IMG/VR virus record: IMGVR_UViG_3300042691_022332
Location: 1-62,142 of that record
Direction: 5' to 3' (one strand)
DNA from: a virus
DNA: 62,142 bases
This document shows positions 1 to 7,799 of the stretch, piece after piece. Within the stretch, counting starts at the first letter, position 1, and every line of letters begins with the position of its first letter. The position numbers were made by a program, and so were the translations under genes. Below the pieces are notes generated by a model. The model saw nothing but the letters and a program-made list of their open reading frames with translations. It ran no database searches and had not been told where the DNA came from.

Positions 1-599
1 CAAATAAATCACCAGTGCCTGTTGCAGATAGTGAAATACAAGAAATACTTGATATATTAAAACCTAAAAAATTTTTAGTTGAGTCGTGTAAGGAATTCTC
101 TCCATTTAGCGATACTCAGGCAATTACACACGGACCATTTATCAGTCAATTTTACGGCATCATGCGTTGTGCTAATTTAAAGAGGCAATACGAAATTGAA
201 AACAACCTACAATACAAAGCAGTCGTTCGTGCAAGGTATGACGCATTTTATACTCACAACATGACAGAGTTTTATAGAAATATTCAACCTATGACTATGC
301 ACGGGTTTCATATGGGATGGACTCCTACTGAATTCAAAGGACGCATGGGTGACATATTTTGGATCTCTGACAGCGACACGTATGACTTAATTTCTGATTA
401 CTATATTAATTTAGGTTATATTGATAAAAAATGGTTTACTAATCCTGGACAAACAACATTTACTCCAGAGTTTGTTTTCTTCCATTACTTAAAGAAAAAT
501 AATATTCGGTTGCAAAACAATCACTGGGATGTTAAACTGTTTAGACAAAGTGCAGAATTAAGTTGTGCAAAAAAGGAGGGCGGTTTTGAAGTCTGGTAA
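1..599 (+). CDS. Glycosyltransferase-like protein, 5' end cut by window edge
   Basis: The reading frame is open to the left edge (first full codon at position 3), so the GTG at 15 is probably internal. It is a paralog of the next gene: both share a block ending in YEIENN or HEIENN, followed by a basic residue, Y and a RARYD or KTRFD motif, then an IFWISDSD or IFWSDSQ motif. Compared with that paralog it lacks roughly 60 N-terminal residues. The arrangement resembles phage and giant-virus proteins annotated as putative glycosyltransferases. The position, at the head of genes for sugar activation, fits a role in glycan assembly. The family assignment is inference; the paralogy and the truncation are seen directly. 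Confidence 0.7.
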   Translation, partial: NKSPVPVADSEIQEILDILKPKKFLVESCKEFSPFSDTQAITHGPFISQFYGIMRCANLKRQYEIENNLQYKAVVRARYDAFYTHNMTEFYRNIQPMTMHGFHMGWTPTEFKGRMGDIFWISDSDTYDLISDYYINLGYIDKKWFTNPGQTTFTPEFVFFHYLKKNNIRLQNNHWDVKLFRQSAELSCAKKEGGFEVW

Positions 600-1320
600 A
601 GTTGCAATATGCATCAGCGGTCAACTTCGTACTGGCATTCTTGGACACGATGTTTTTCGTAGATTTTTTGGCAGTTTAGGTAACTATGACGTTTTCTATC
701 ATACCTGGACGTTGAAGCCGGACGATAGTTTGAAATTACAGTCCCTGTATAATCCAATAAGATTTGTTGAAGAGCCTCCTATTGATGTAGTCGAAGTTGG
801 TAATTTTGGCAGTATGCTTTATAGCATAATGATGGCTAATGAATTAAAGAAACAACACGAGATTGAAAATAATTTTAGATATGATCTTGTTATTAAGACT
901 AGATTTGATTTAATTTTTCACGAACATGCAAGATTTCCATTAACACCAGTGCTTCCAAGAACAATATATAGTGCCGGTGGCAATGTAGGTATTAACAATA
1001 CAGACTATGAGCATCATGGTATCAGCGATTTAATTTTTTGGAGTGATAGTCAAAGCATGGATATTGCATCCAACACTTTTAGATATTACAAGTACACAGC
1101 ATTATATAATGATATCTTTCTTAAAGAAGGTGTTAAGATGGATGTCAGCGACTATTATTTAAGTCCTGGCACAATGATATATCAAAAGACAATAGAAAAA
1201 AATATTGCACATATTAGATGGGTCCAAGGCATTAATGAAATACCTTGGAGAGAAGATGTTGCGCACTTAGACCCAACACAAGATTACGATAAAATAAGAG
1301 ATAGATATGCCAAATTTTAA
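586..1320 (+). CDS. Putative glycosyltransferase (paralog of preceding gene)
   Basis: I chose the TTG at 586 as start because a strong AGGAGG lies six bases upstream (574-579); a GTG at 565 is in frame but has no comparable site. The protein is about 244 residues and begins KSGKVAICISGQLRTG, a nucleotide-binding-like beta strand and loop. It contains YDVFYHTW, then YDLVIKTRFDL near the middle. It shares the central block with the partial upstream gene, so the two arose by duplication. It overlaps the upstream gene by 14 bases. Function as a sugar transferase is inferred from resemblance and from the neighbouring nucleotidyltransferase and epimerase genes. Confidence 0.65.
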   Translation: MKSGKVAICISGQLRTGILGHDVFRRFFGSLGNYDVFYHTWTLKPDDSLKLQSLYNPIRFVEEPPIDVVEVGNFGSMLYSIMMANELKKQHEIENNFRYDLVIKTRFDLIFHEHARFPLTPVLPRTIYSAGGNVGINNTDYEHHGISDLIFWSDSQSMDIASNTFRYYKYTALYNDIFLKEGVKMDVSDYYLSPGTMIYQKTIEKNIAHIRWVQGINEIPWREDVAHLDPTQDYDKIRDRYAKF

Positions 1321-2125
1321 AAGATTAGTTGTCAGCGGAGATAGTTGGACTTACGGTAGTGAAATACGTGATCCTAAACTACCAGAGAGTGTTAAAGATT
1401 GGGACGAACCAAATGATAGTTATCGCTTGCCGAAAATTTGGCCTACAAAGTTGGGCAATCATATTGGTGTGGATGATGTTGTAAATCTAAGTTACCCTGC
1501 TGCCAGCAATGATAGAATTGTTAGAAATCTTGTAGGGTGGCTTACACAAGAATACCTTGCCCCTAAACGAGATACCAGTGAACTTTTTGTTGTTGTGGGA
1601 TTTACTAGTCCTGAACGTAAAGATTTTTACTACAGAAACATTAATAACAAATTTGAACATTTTTGGTACACGTTATGGCCAATGTGGAAGCATCGCTATC
1701 CCCAAGAGCCGTTAAATGAATTTGCTGATCTATATGCCGCATATATGTGGAATCCTGAAGAGTATGTGCATAGATATCTTCAGCAAGTATTTTATTTGCA
1801 AACATTGTTTAATAACTACGGCATTAAACACTTATTTTTCCAAGCATTTTATCAGCGTAACGATATGCACATTCGTCAGTGGACTGACGATCCTTACAAT
1901 AGACACTATCAAGGCCAGCCTGACGAGATGGTATGGAACATGATTGATTCTACTCGCTTTATGCACAAGGATGATAAAATTCACAGTTTCCACAATTATA
2001 TTGTTAATAAAGATACTAGTCCTGGACAAAAAGACAGTATTCTAAATATGCATCCTAGTGAACTAGGACATACTTGGTGGGCCGACCATATGTATGAGTA
2101 CGGCAAGGAAAATAAACTATGGTAA
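1307..2125 (+). CDS. SGNH/GDSL hydrolase-like protein
   Basis: A 272-residue protein with the SGNH block I motif near the N-terminus (VVSGDSWTYGSE, Ser13), an Asn-containing block (AASNDRIVRN) around residue 66 and a C-terminal HPSELGHTWWADH that can supply the catalytic His. SGNH enzymes are esterases or acyl-transfer enzymes that often act on acyl groups of polysaccharides. It is the first of three tandem SGNH-like genes (1307-3578) with overlaps of a few bases, and shares the nearly identical GDSWT(Y/H)G start and an FTSPER/WTSPER block with the third. There is no signal peptide, so it probably acts in the cytoplasm. The substrate is unknown. Confidence 0.65.
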   Translation: MPNFKRLVVSGDSWTYGSEIRDPKLPESVKDWDEPNDSYRLPKIWPTKLGNHIGVDDVVNLSYPAASNDRIVRNLVGWLTQEYLAPKRDTSELFVVVGFTSPERKDFYYRNINNKFEHFWYTLWPMWKHRYPQEPLNEFADLYAAYMWNPEEYVHRYLQQVFYLQTLFNNYGIKHLFFQAFYQRNDMHIRQWTDDPYNRHYQGQPDEMVWNMIDSTRFMHKDDKIHSFHNYIVNKDTSPGQKDSILNMHPSELGHTWWADHMYEYGKENKLW

Positions 2126-2895
2126 CAGAAGTCGCAATCTGCGGAGATAGTTTTGCTTGTGGATCTGGTATAGATACAAAATATTGCTTTGAAAGAAGTT
2201 TTGGAGCATTAGTTGCCGACTCGTTGGATGCATCTTATAAGATTTATGCACGTAGTGGTTGCTGTAACTATATTATCTATTTGCAAGTTCAAAAAGTAAT
2301 AGAAGATTATAAACATAAAGACAAACCTTTAGTATTAATATCAACTACTAACCATAGCAGGTTTACATTTCCGTCTGATCATGTTACCAAGTCGTATAAT
2401 AACTATACATTAGAAGATGTTGAATATGATTTGCATGAACCCTATTGTGACAGGGAAGGTTGGCACCGCAGGGATATACCTTTCAAACCTAGTAAGACAC
2501 CTAAATTAATAAGTGAGACTATTAGTAATTTCCTTCATTTTGCTTCAGGGGACGGTCCTAATCTTGCATACCTATTTAAAGATGTTGATACAAAATTTGC
2601 GGCTATAAAAACATTCTATGAAGAATTGTACGACGATTCGATTAAGCAAACAAATGATACTGGTCTTATTTTAATGATGCACGTAATGTTAAAAGAAGCA
2701 GGATTTCCGCATGTTATAATGTCCCCAGATCAGCATCAAAATAGATTTATTGGCAAAGAAAACTTCTTACAAAATGACTGGGGAGTTTATTCTCGCAAGT
2801 ATCCCGATAAAGGTAACAGCGGGCACTGTGACGAGCGAGGGCATGTCGAAGTAGCAGAAAAAATAATCCACCATATTGAAAGAATTGTATCGTGA
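2119..2895 (+). CDS. SGNH/GDSL hydrolase-like protein
   Basis: A 258-residue protein starting VTEVAICGDSFACGSG, with the GDS nucleophile motif at residues 9-11, an RSGCCNYII block in the second position and a C-terminal GHCDERGHVEVAEKI that provides the D-x-x-G-H catalytic pair. It overlaps the previous gene by seven bases and the next by four (GTGA), so the three are translated together. It is more divergent than its two neighbours, which share SPER and GDSWT blocks that are absent here. No signal peptide or membrane segment is visible. The role (deacylase or acyltransferase on a glycan or lipid intermediate) is inference. Confidence 0.6.
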   Translation: MVTEVAICGDSFACGSGIDTKYCFERSFGALVADSLDASYKIYARSGCCNYIIYLQVQKVIEDYKHKDKPLVLISTTNHSRFTFPSDHVTKSYNNYTLEDVEYDLHEPYCDREGWHRRDIPFKPSKTPKLISETISNFLHFASGDGPNLAYLFKDVDTKFAAIKTFYEELYDDSIKQTNDTGLILMMHVMLKEAGFPHVIMSPDQHQNRFIGKENFLQNDWGVYSRKYPDKGNSGHCDERGHVEVAEKIIHHIERIVS

Positions 2896-3578
2896 AATAT
2901 CTATATGCTAACGGAGATAGTTGGACACACGGCGATGAGATTCCTGATCGCAGTGATATGAATTCTGCCTCAACTCGTTATTACAATACATGGCCATGGT
3001 TCCTCAGCCAAAATTTAAACATTCCAGTATGTGTAAATGATGCACAAGGCGGCGCCAGTAATGCAAGAATATTTAGAAGGACCAACGACTTCATTAATAA
3101 TTGGATTGGCCAAGGTAAAGATTCTAAAGATCTATTCATATGCATAGGGTGGACCAGTCCTGAACGTTCAGAAGTAAGTAGCGGCCAAGGCATTTATAGT
3201 GTAACAGTACAGCATTGTCTTAAATTACATAACTTACCAGTTGATGAAAAATCTTTAAAAAAATACCACGAAGCATTTTATGAAAATTACACCGACAGTT
3301 ATGGAGAACATATCACTGCAATGTATATGATTAATCTGAGAACGCTCTGTAAAGGGCTGGGAATCAAGTATTATGATTTTGTTGCAGTAGGAGAACCCCC
3401 GTATCTATGGCAAGAAATAATTAAGAAAAAGTGGAATTTAGAAATAGAAGACATGTACTTGAAATCTTCATGGTTAGAACAAGTATGGAAAAATAATTGG
3501 CCAATTTATCAGTATAAGCATCCGACTATCGAAACGCACAAAATTTGGGCAGATGAACTTGCAAAGGAAATCAAATGA
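2892..3578 (+). CDS. SGNH/GDSL hydrolase-like protein
   Basis: Starts with GTG at 2892, sharing bases with the TGA of the previous gene (GTGA). The 228-residue product has YANGDSWTHGDE (Ser10 as likely nucleophile), GGASNARIFRR as the second conserved block, and KHPTIETHKIWADEL near the C-terminus. GDSWT and WTSPER match the first tandem copy, so copies one and three are closer to each other than either is to the middle one. It ends overlapping the nucleotidyltransferase gene by four bases, which ties SGNH chemistry to sugar-nucleotide activation. Substrate unknown. Confidence 0.6.
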   Translation: MKYLYANGDSWTHGDEIPDRSDMNSASTRYYNTWPWFLSQNLNIPVCVNDAQGGASNARIFRRTNDFINNWIGQGKDSKDLFICIGWTSPERSEVSSGQGIYSVTVQHCLKLHNLPVDEKSLKKYHEAFYENYTDSYGEHITAMYMINLRTLCKGLGIKYYDFVAVGEPPYLWQEIIKKKWNLEIEDMYLKSSWLEQVWKNNWPIYQYKHPTIETHKIWADELAKEIK

Positions 3579-4297
3579 ATATCATAATGGGACTATGTGG
3601 CGATGGTAGTCGTTTTAAAAATGTGGGTGTATCGTTGCCTAAGTTTTTAATGATATATAACGGCGCTCCTATGATTTATCATGCAGTTGAAACTATCAAG
3701 ATACCGGGAAAAATACATTTTGTTGTTAGAGAAGATCAATTATTAGAAAACAAACATTTAGAAAAATTGCTTCTTGGTCTCGGAGATGAAATTATAGTTT
3801 CAAAAGGAAGAACTCGAGGTGCTGCCGAAAGTTTATTGTTGGCAAAAAACTATATCAAAGATTTAAACGCTCCCATGCTAAGTGCTAATTGTGATCAATA
3901 TTTGTCATGGAATCCGTTTAATTTAACAGATCAAATGCAACGAGAACCTGATGTAAATTTTATTGTTACCTACAAAGAAACAAGTCCAAAATGTAGTTAC
4001 GTTAAGGAGCAAGCCGGATTCGTAGTAGAAGTACGGGAAAAACGGGTAATTAGTAATGATGCAACAATAGGATTTTATCATTGGGCACATACTCGTGACT
4101 TTTTTCAAGACGCCGAACAAATGATAGCAGAAGATCATAAAGAAAATGGCGAGTACTATGTTGCACCTGTTTATAATTATTCTATACAACGTGGCTTAAA
4201 AGTTAAAAAATATGCCATTGATAATGCTGAGTTTTGGCCAGTAGGTACACCAGACGACTTTATGCATTTTACCGGCAACACTGCATTTTTTGATTAA
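3575..4297 (+). CDS. Sugar-nucleotide (NTP transferase family) nucleotidyltransferase
   Basis: A 240-residue protein with the N-terminal signature of sugar-phosphate nucleotidyltransferases: GLCGDGSRF at residues 6-14 followed by LPKFL, in place of the common GxGxRxxPLT...PKPLL. A later LSANCDQYL resembles the metal-binding Asp segment. Family members join a sugar-1-phosphate (or cyclitol-phosphate) to an NTP, giving NDP-sugar and pyrophosphate. The protein is short, lacking the left-handed beta-helix domain of GlmU-type enzymes. It lies directly ahead of a cupin, a RuBisCO-like protein, a kinase and a cyclase, so it may activate the product of that pathway. The substrate is inference. Confidence 0.75.
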   Translation: MNIIMGLCGDGSRFKNVGVSLPKFLMIYNGAPMIYHAVETIKIPGKIHFVVREDQLLENKHLEKLLLGLGDEIIVSKGRTRGAAESLLLAKNYIKDLNAPMLSANCDQYLSWNPFNLTDQMQREPDVNFIVTYKETSPKCSYVKEQAGFVVEVREKRVISNDATIGFYHWAHTRDFFQDAEQMIAEDHKENGEYYVAPVYNYSIQRGLKVKKYAIDNAEFWPVGTPDDFMHFTGNTAFFD

Positions 4298-4298
4298 T

Positions 4299-4631
4299 AT
4301 GAAACACGCACACATTAAAGATTTTGTTAAAGGATGGTTCGTAGGAAACTTCGAACCAAGTTTGCTAAAAGCAGACTTTGAAGTAGGTGTTGCAAAACAC
4401 AAAGCGGGTGAATTTCACCAAGACCATTTTCACAAGAAAGCCATTGAGATTAATGTTGTTCTAGAGGGTAGAATGACCATCAACGGTGAAGAGTTTGGCC
4501 CTGGAGACATTTTTGTATTACACCCATATGAGGTAAGCCAAGCCGAATTTATTACTGATGTCACTGTGGTCATTGTAAGAGATCGCAGTGATCCTTCGGA
4601 CAAATATGAATTCGATATCATTGACAAGTAA
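4299..4631 (+). CDS. Small cupin-domain protein
   Basis: I start it at ATG 4299, one base after the upstream TAA, rather than the in-frame TTG at 4290. The ~110-residue protein has the two cupin motifs: HKAGEFHQDHFHKKAIE (metal-ligand His residues) and GPGDIFVLHPYEVSQAEF. Small cupins of this type act as sugar isomerases or epimerases, or simply bind sugars. The context between a nucleotidyltransferase and a RuBisCO-like protein suggests a sugar-phosphate or NDP-sugar substrate. Its last bases (TTGACA) form the -35 box of the promoter for the next gene. Confidence 0.8.
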   Translation: MKHAHIKDFVKGWFVGNFEPSLLKADFEVGVAKHKAGEFHQDHFHKKAIEINVVLEGRMTINGEEFGPGDIFVLHPYEVSQAEFITDVTVVIVRDRSDPSDKYEFDIIDK

Positions 4632-4649
4632 GTTTTAGGATAGTATAAT
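4621..4649 (+). promoter_or_regulatory. Perfect-consensus sigma70-type promoter, leaderless
   Basis: TTGACA at 4621-4626, a spacer of exactly 17 bases, then TATAAT at 4644-4649. Both hexamers match the bacterial consensus. The -35 box lies in the last codons of the cupin gene. A start seven bases after the -10 box falls on position 4656, the A of the RuBisCO-like ATG, so the transcript would be leaderless or nearly so. The only Shine-Dalgarno-like sequence (AAAAG at 4651-4655) would then be missing from the mRNA. The match is observed; the start point is inferred from usual spacing. Confidence 0.85.
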
Positions 4650-4655
4650 TAAAAG

Positions 4656-5795
4656 ATGAAACTCTATTATAACGAAGTGCCTTCGGGGCACTATACTGCT
4701 ACATTTTATATTGAAAGTAGTACCAATCTTGCAGACGCTTGCGAGGGAGTAGCCATTGGTCAGACTATCGGCAATCCAACAGTTCGCATACCAAAATGGG
4801 AAACTGAGGACCTAGTAGAAAAATATAGTGCTAAAATTATTGGAACAAGACAAGATTTAGAAACAAAAAAAGCAGGAACAGTTGTAATTGCTTTTCCTTC
4901 AGAAAATATTAACTGGGACAAAGACGGATTCAGTCACTTGCTTTGTGTACTCCTAGGTGGACAATGTGACATAGATACTATTACAAAATGTCATGTATTA
5001 GATATTGACGACTGCGGATTGATTCCTAAACTTGCACCTAAGTTTGGATTATCCGGTATTAGAGAATTTACAGGACAATATAACAAGCCGTTACTAGGAT
5101 GTATTCTTAAACCTAAAATTGGTTTAAATCCAACTGATTATGCAAGTATTGTTAAAGAGATGGTCGATGGTGGCGCTGATATTATCAAGGAAGATGAAAT
5201 CCTTGGAAGCCCACTATTCTGTAGTTTAGAAGACCGTCTTGAAATTGTTCGTAGTGTAATTGGCGATAAGAAAATTATATATCTTACTGCCATTAACGGT
5301 GACGCCAACACTGTGCTTGAAAAAGCACACACAGTCAGTGCCGCAGGTATCAATGGAGTTCACGTTAATGTGTGGAGTGGATTAGGCACGTATCGTGCAG
5401 TCCGTAAACAGAACTTGCCTGTTGCTATTCACTATCAAAAGAGTGGTGACAAAGCATTTACTCACGAGGGTAATGCTTATAGATTTAGTTGGTATGCCCT
5501 ATGCAAGTTGGCCGCATGGAGTGGTGTTGATACAATTCATGCAGGCATGTGGGGCTCCTATCTAAGTGACGATCCCGTTGAACTTAAAAGACTTATGGAC
5601 ATGTTGACAAGTCATAATGTTGTGCCTGCACTAAGTTGCGGAATGAATGCTACGCTGATTCCTAAAGTAACAGAAAAGTTTGGTGTTGATTATCTAGCCA
5701 ACGTAGGTAGTGCATGTCATAGTCATCCTGATGGTGTATATGCAGGTGTTAAAAAATTAAGAGATGCAATTGATGCAACAGGTAATCACGCTTAA
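4656..5795 (+). CDS. RuBisCO-like protein (form IV RLP)
   Basis: A 379-residue member of the RuBisCO large-subunit superfamily. Visible landmarks are LKPKIGL (Lys152 and Lys154, equivalents of spinach Lys175 and Lys177) and DIIKEDE (Lys178 as the carbamylated lysine; Asp180 and Glu181 as Mg ligands). His259 (VAIHY), His295 (DTIHAG) and Ser327 (PALSCG) occupy the positions of the other active-site residues. The Arg after the first His is Tyr260, and the loop-6 Lys334 has no counterpart in AGMWGSYLSDD, so carboxylase activity is unlikely. Such RLPs perform enolisation or isomerisation of sugar phosphates or DK-MTP-1-P. No methionine salvage genes are near; the neighbours handle sugars and cyclitols. 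The gene has its own perfect promoter. Confidence 0.9.
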   Translation: MKLYYNEVPSGHYTATFYIESSTNLADACEGVAIGQTIGNPTVRIPKWETEDLVEKYSAKIIGTRQDLETKKAGTVVIAFPSENINWDKDGFSHLLCVLLGGQCDIDTITKCHVLDIDDCGLIPKLAPKFGLSGIREFTGQYNKPLLGCILKPKIGLNPTDYASIVKEMVDGGADIIKEDEILGSPLFCSLEDRLEIVRSVIGDKKIIYLTAINGDANTVLEKAHTVSAAGINGVHVNVWSGLGTYRAVRKQNLPVAIHYQKSGDKAFTHEGNAYRFSWYALCKLAAWSGVDTIHAGMWGSYLSDDPVELKRLMDMLTSHNVVPALSCGMNATLIPKVTEKFGVDYLANVGSACHSHPDGVYAGVKKLRDAIDATGNHA

Positions 5796-6738
5796 AGGCG
5801 GCAGTCTTAATTCGACTTCATTACACATAGATGGAGATAAGAAATTTGTAAGAAAACTTATCTCCACTAGTGCTGATAGAGAATATGGATATGTACGCTG
5901 GTACAGTCAGTTAAAAAAATTACAAAGATTCAATGCACTAGTTCCAGGGTGTGTTCCCCAAGTGTATGATGCCGGTATTACAGAAGACGGAGCATACTTC
6001 GATATTGAATATATTGATGCAAAAGATATTAAAACATTATTTAAAGAAAATGCACTAACGCGATATCAGACAGAAAGGATGCATAAATCTTTGTGGTTTA
6101 CTTTTGATAGATTACACAGCCACAAGTACGCACCAAACGTTAGTAGTCTTAAACTTTACTTCCAGGAAGAAGTTCTGCAAAAACTCAATGATGCTAGACA
6201 GTTTCTAGAGTTTGAGCAGTTTTATAATTTAGATGTATATGTACATCAAGGCGAAACTTTTAGCGGAATTAAAAATAAAATTGAACAATTTTCTAAATTG
6301 TTTGATGAAGTAATTTCCTCCGAATGCTATGTACACGGTAATCCTACATTGGAAAATATTCTATACAATCCAGATACTGATAAAATCGTGTTCATAGATT
6401 TGTACGAAGAAGGCATAGTCGACAGTCAGTTTATGGATTACAGCCAAGTACTTCAATGTAGCAATAGTTTGTATGGTTTGCTCAATGACGGAGTTCTTAA
6501 AGTTAACGGCAATATTACAGATTTTTCTATAGATCCAGTCCCTGAAAATCTCATATATTTTAATGAGTTATTCAATGACGAATTAAAATACAGATATCCT
6601 GCTCACTATAAATTGGTAAAACTATTTGAAGCAACTCAATTTTTCCGTATGTTGCCTTTTAAATGCCATGCAGATAACATAGAAGCAGCCAAGTTTTTTT
6701 ACGCCCATGCTTGCAGTCTAGTAAATAGATTACTATGA
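5764..6738 (+). CDS. APH/choline-kinase-like phosphotransferase, catalytic Asp replaced
   Basis: A ~324-residue protein with the fold signature of aminoglycoside phosphotransferase-type kinases: an N-lobe with KKFVRK, a Brenner-type loop HGNPTLENIL at residues 191-200 and KIVFIDL with Asp212 as the metal-binding residue. The usual HGD catalytic aspartate is Asn193 here, while the second Asn (198) and Asp212 are kept. Activity may therefore be altered or lost. It overlaps the RLP gene by 32 bases (starts possible at 5764 or 5773) and the cyclase gene by four. In C7-cyclitol clusters a kinase acts on the cyclitol; here this is an inference from position. Confidence 0.65.
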   Translation: MQLMQQVITLKGGSLNSTSLHIDGDKKFVRKLISTSADREYGYVRWYSQLKKLQRFNALVPGCVPQVYDAGITEDGAYFDIEYIDAKDIKTLFKENALTRYQTERMHKSLWFTFDRLHSHKYAPNVSSLKLYFQEEVLQKLNDARQFLEFEQFYNLDVYVHQGETFSGIKNKIEQFSKLFDEVISSECYVHGNPTLENILYNPDTDKIVFIDLYEEGIVDSQFMDYSQVLQCSNSLYGLLNDGVLKVNGNITDFSIDPVPENLIYFNELFNDELKYRYPAHYKLVKLFEATQFFRMLPFKCHADNIEAAKFFYAHACSLVNRLL

Positions 6739-7799
6739 CATGGCGTGTAAAAACTTCTCTTCCTATAGAATTTGAAATCAACAAAGTTCCTGATGCCCTA
6801 GACTTTTGGGTAATTCCAGGTCAGCGTCGTATTGCAATCGTTGATCAAATAGTGTATAATCTATATAAGGAAAGAATTCCCAAAGGTGTAGAATTATTCA
6901 TTATTGAATCTACAGAAGCCGAAAAACATTGGGCAAATGCAGAACGTGTATTGGCATTTTTTGAAGAGAAAAATGTCTTACGTAGAAGTGAACCTATTAT
7001 TGCAATAGGCGGTGGTGTACTATTAGATTTAGTTGGTTTTTGTTGTAGCATTTATCGCAGAGGTATTCCGTATGTTAGAATCCCTACAACATTGTTAGCC
7101 ATAGTCGACGCCAGTGTAGGTGCTAAGACTAGCATTAATCATTTTGGTCGTAGAAATCGTATTGGTAGTTTTTACCCTCCTGTGCAAACTCTTATTGATA
7201 CGAGTTTTATAAAAACACAGGACCGTAGGGAAATTTCCAACGGTATGGCAGAAATATTAAAGTTGGCAATTGTATTAGATCATCGTCTTTTTGAAATGAT
7301 GGAACTGGCTCCTCATCAGTTGTTAACACAGAAATTTCAAAATCTTGCTTTAGCAGATCAAATTATTGATCGTGCAATCACTGGTATGACGCAAGAGTTA
7401 AATGATAATCTGTGGGAACGAAATTTAAAACGACCAGTAGACTTTGGACATAGTTTTAGTCCAGTAGTTGAAATGAAGAATGTGCCCAACTTATTACACG
7501 GTGAAGCAGTTATTTTGGATTGTTTGTTGAGCAGTTGCATAAGCAATCTTAGAGGATATCTGTCCAACGAAGAGTTAGAACGTATTTTTACAGTAATTAA
7601 AAATTGTGGACTTGCTACAGAACACGAAGATTTTTATAACGTTGATTTATTATGGAGTGGTTTAAAAGACGTAATGAATCATAGAAATGATAATCAGTAT
7701 TTGCCTATACCTACTAGTATAGGACGTTGTGAAATTATCAACGATGTTACTTATAGCGAGATTCAACAAGCAACACAGAGATTAAAGAGTTTACAATGA
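6735..7799 (+). CDS. Sugar phosphate cyclase, sedoheptulose-7-phosphate cyclase type
   Basis: A 354-residue member of the 3-dehydroquinate synthase superfamily. NAD-binding GGGVLLDLVGF is at residues 92-102 and IPTTLLAIVDASVGAKT at 115-132. The Zn ligands are Glu173 (NGMAEILK), His239 (VDFGHSF) and His255 (LLHGEAV). DHQ synthases carry VGGKT and an (A/S)GxAE(V/I)IKYG segment. VGAKT, NRIGSFYPP and EILKLAIVLD instead match the sedoheptulose-7-phosphate cyclases (2-epi-5-epi-valiolone synthase and desmethyl-4-deoxygadusol synthase). These enzymes make C7 cyclitols from sedoheptulose 7-phosphate. Four-base overlaps join it to the kinase upstream and the dehydrogenase downstream. The subfamily is inferred from motifs; a 2-deoxy-scyllo-inosose synthase is the main alternative. 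Confidence 0.8.
   Translation: MTWRVKTSLPIEFEINKVPDALDFWVIPGQRRIAIVDQIVYNLYKERIPKGVELFIIESTEAEKHWANAERVLAFFEEKNVLRRSEPIIAIGGGVLLDLVGFCCSIYRRGIPYVRIPTTLLAIVDASVGAKTSINHFGRRNRIGSFYPPVQTLIDTSFIKTQDRREISNGMAEILKLAIVLDHRLFEMMELAPHQLLTQKFQNLALADQIIDRAITGMTQELNDNLWERNLKRPVDFGHSFSPVVEMKNVPNLLHGEAVILDCLLSSCISNLRGYLSNEELERIFTVIKNCGLATEHEDFYNVDLLWSGLKDVMNHRNDNQYLPIPTSIGRCEIINDVTYSEIQQATQRLKSLQ

Noticed and set aside
4656-5795. True carbon-fixing RuBisCO
   Set aside because: Loop-6 Lys and the Arg after the first active-site His are missing, and no phosphoribulokinase or small-subunit gene is seen.
6735-7799. 3-dehydroquinate synthase for the shikimate pathway
   Set aside because: VGAKT, NRIGSFYPP and EILKLAI fit sedoheptulose-7-phosphate cyclases rather than DHQ synthase (VGGKT, AEVIKYG), and no other shikimate gene is present.
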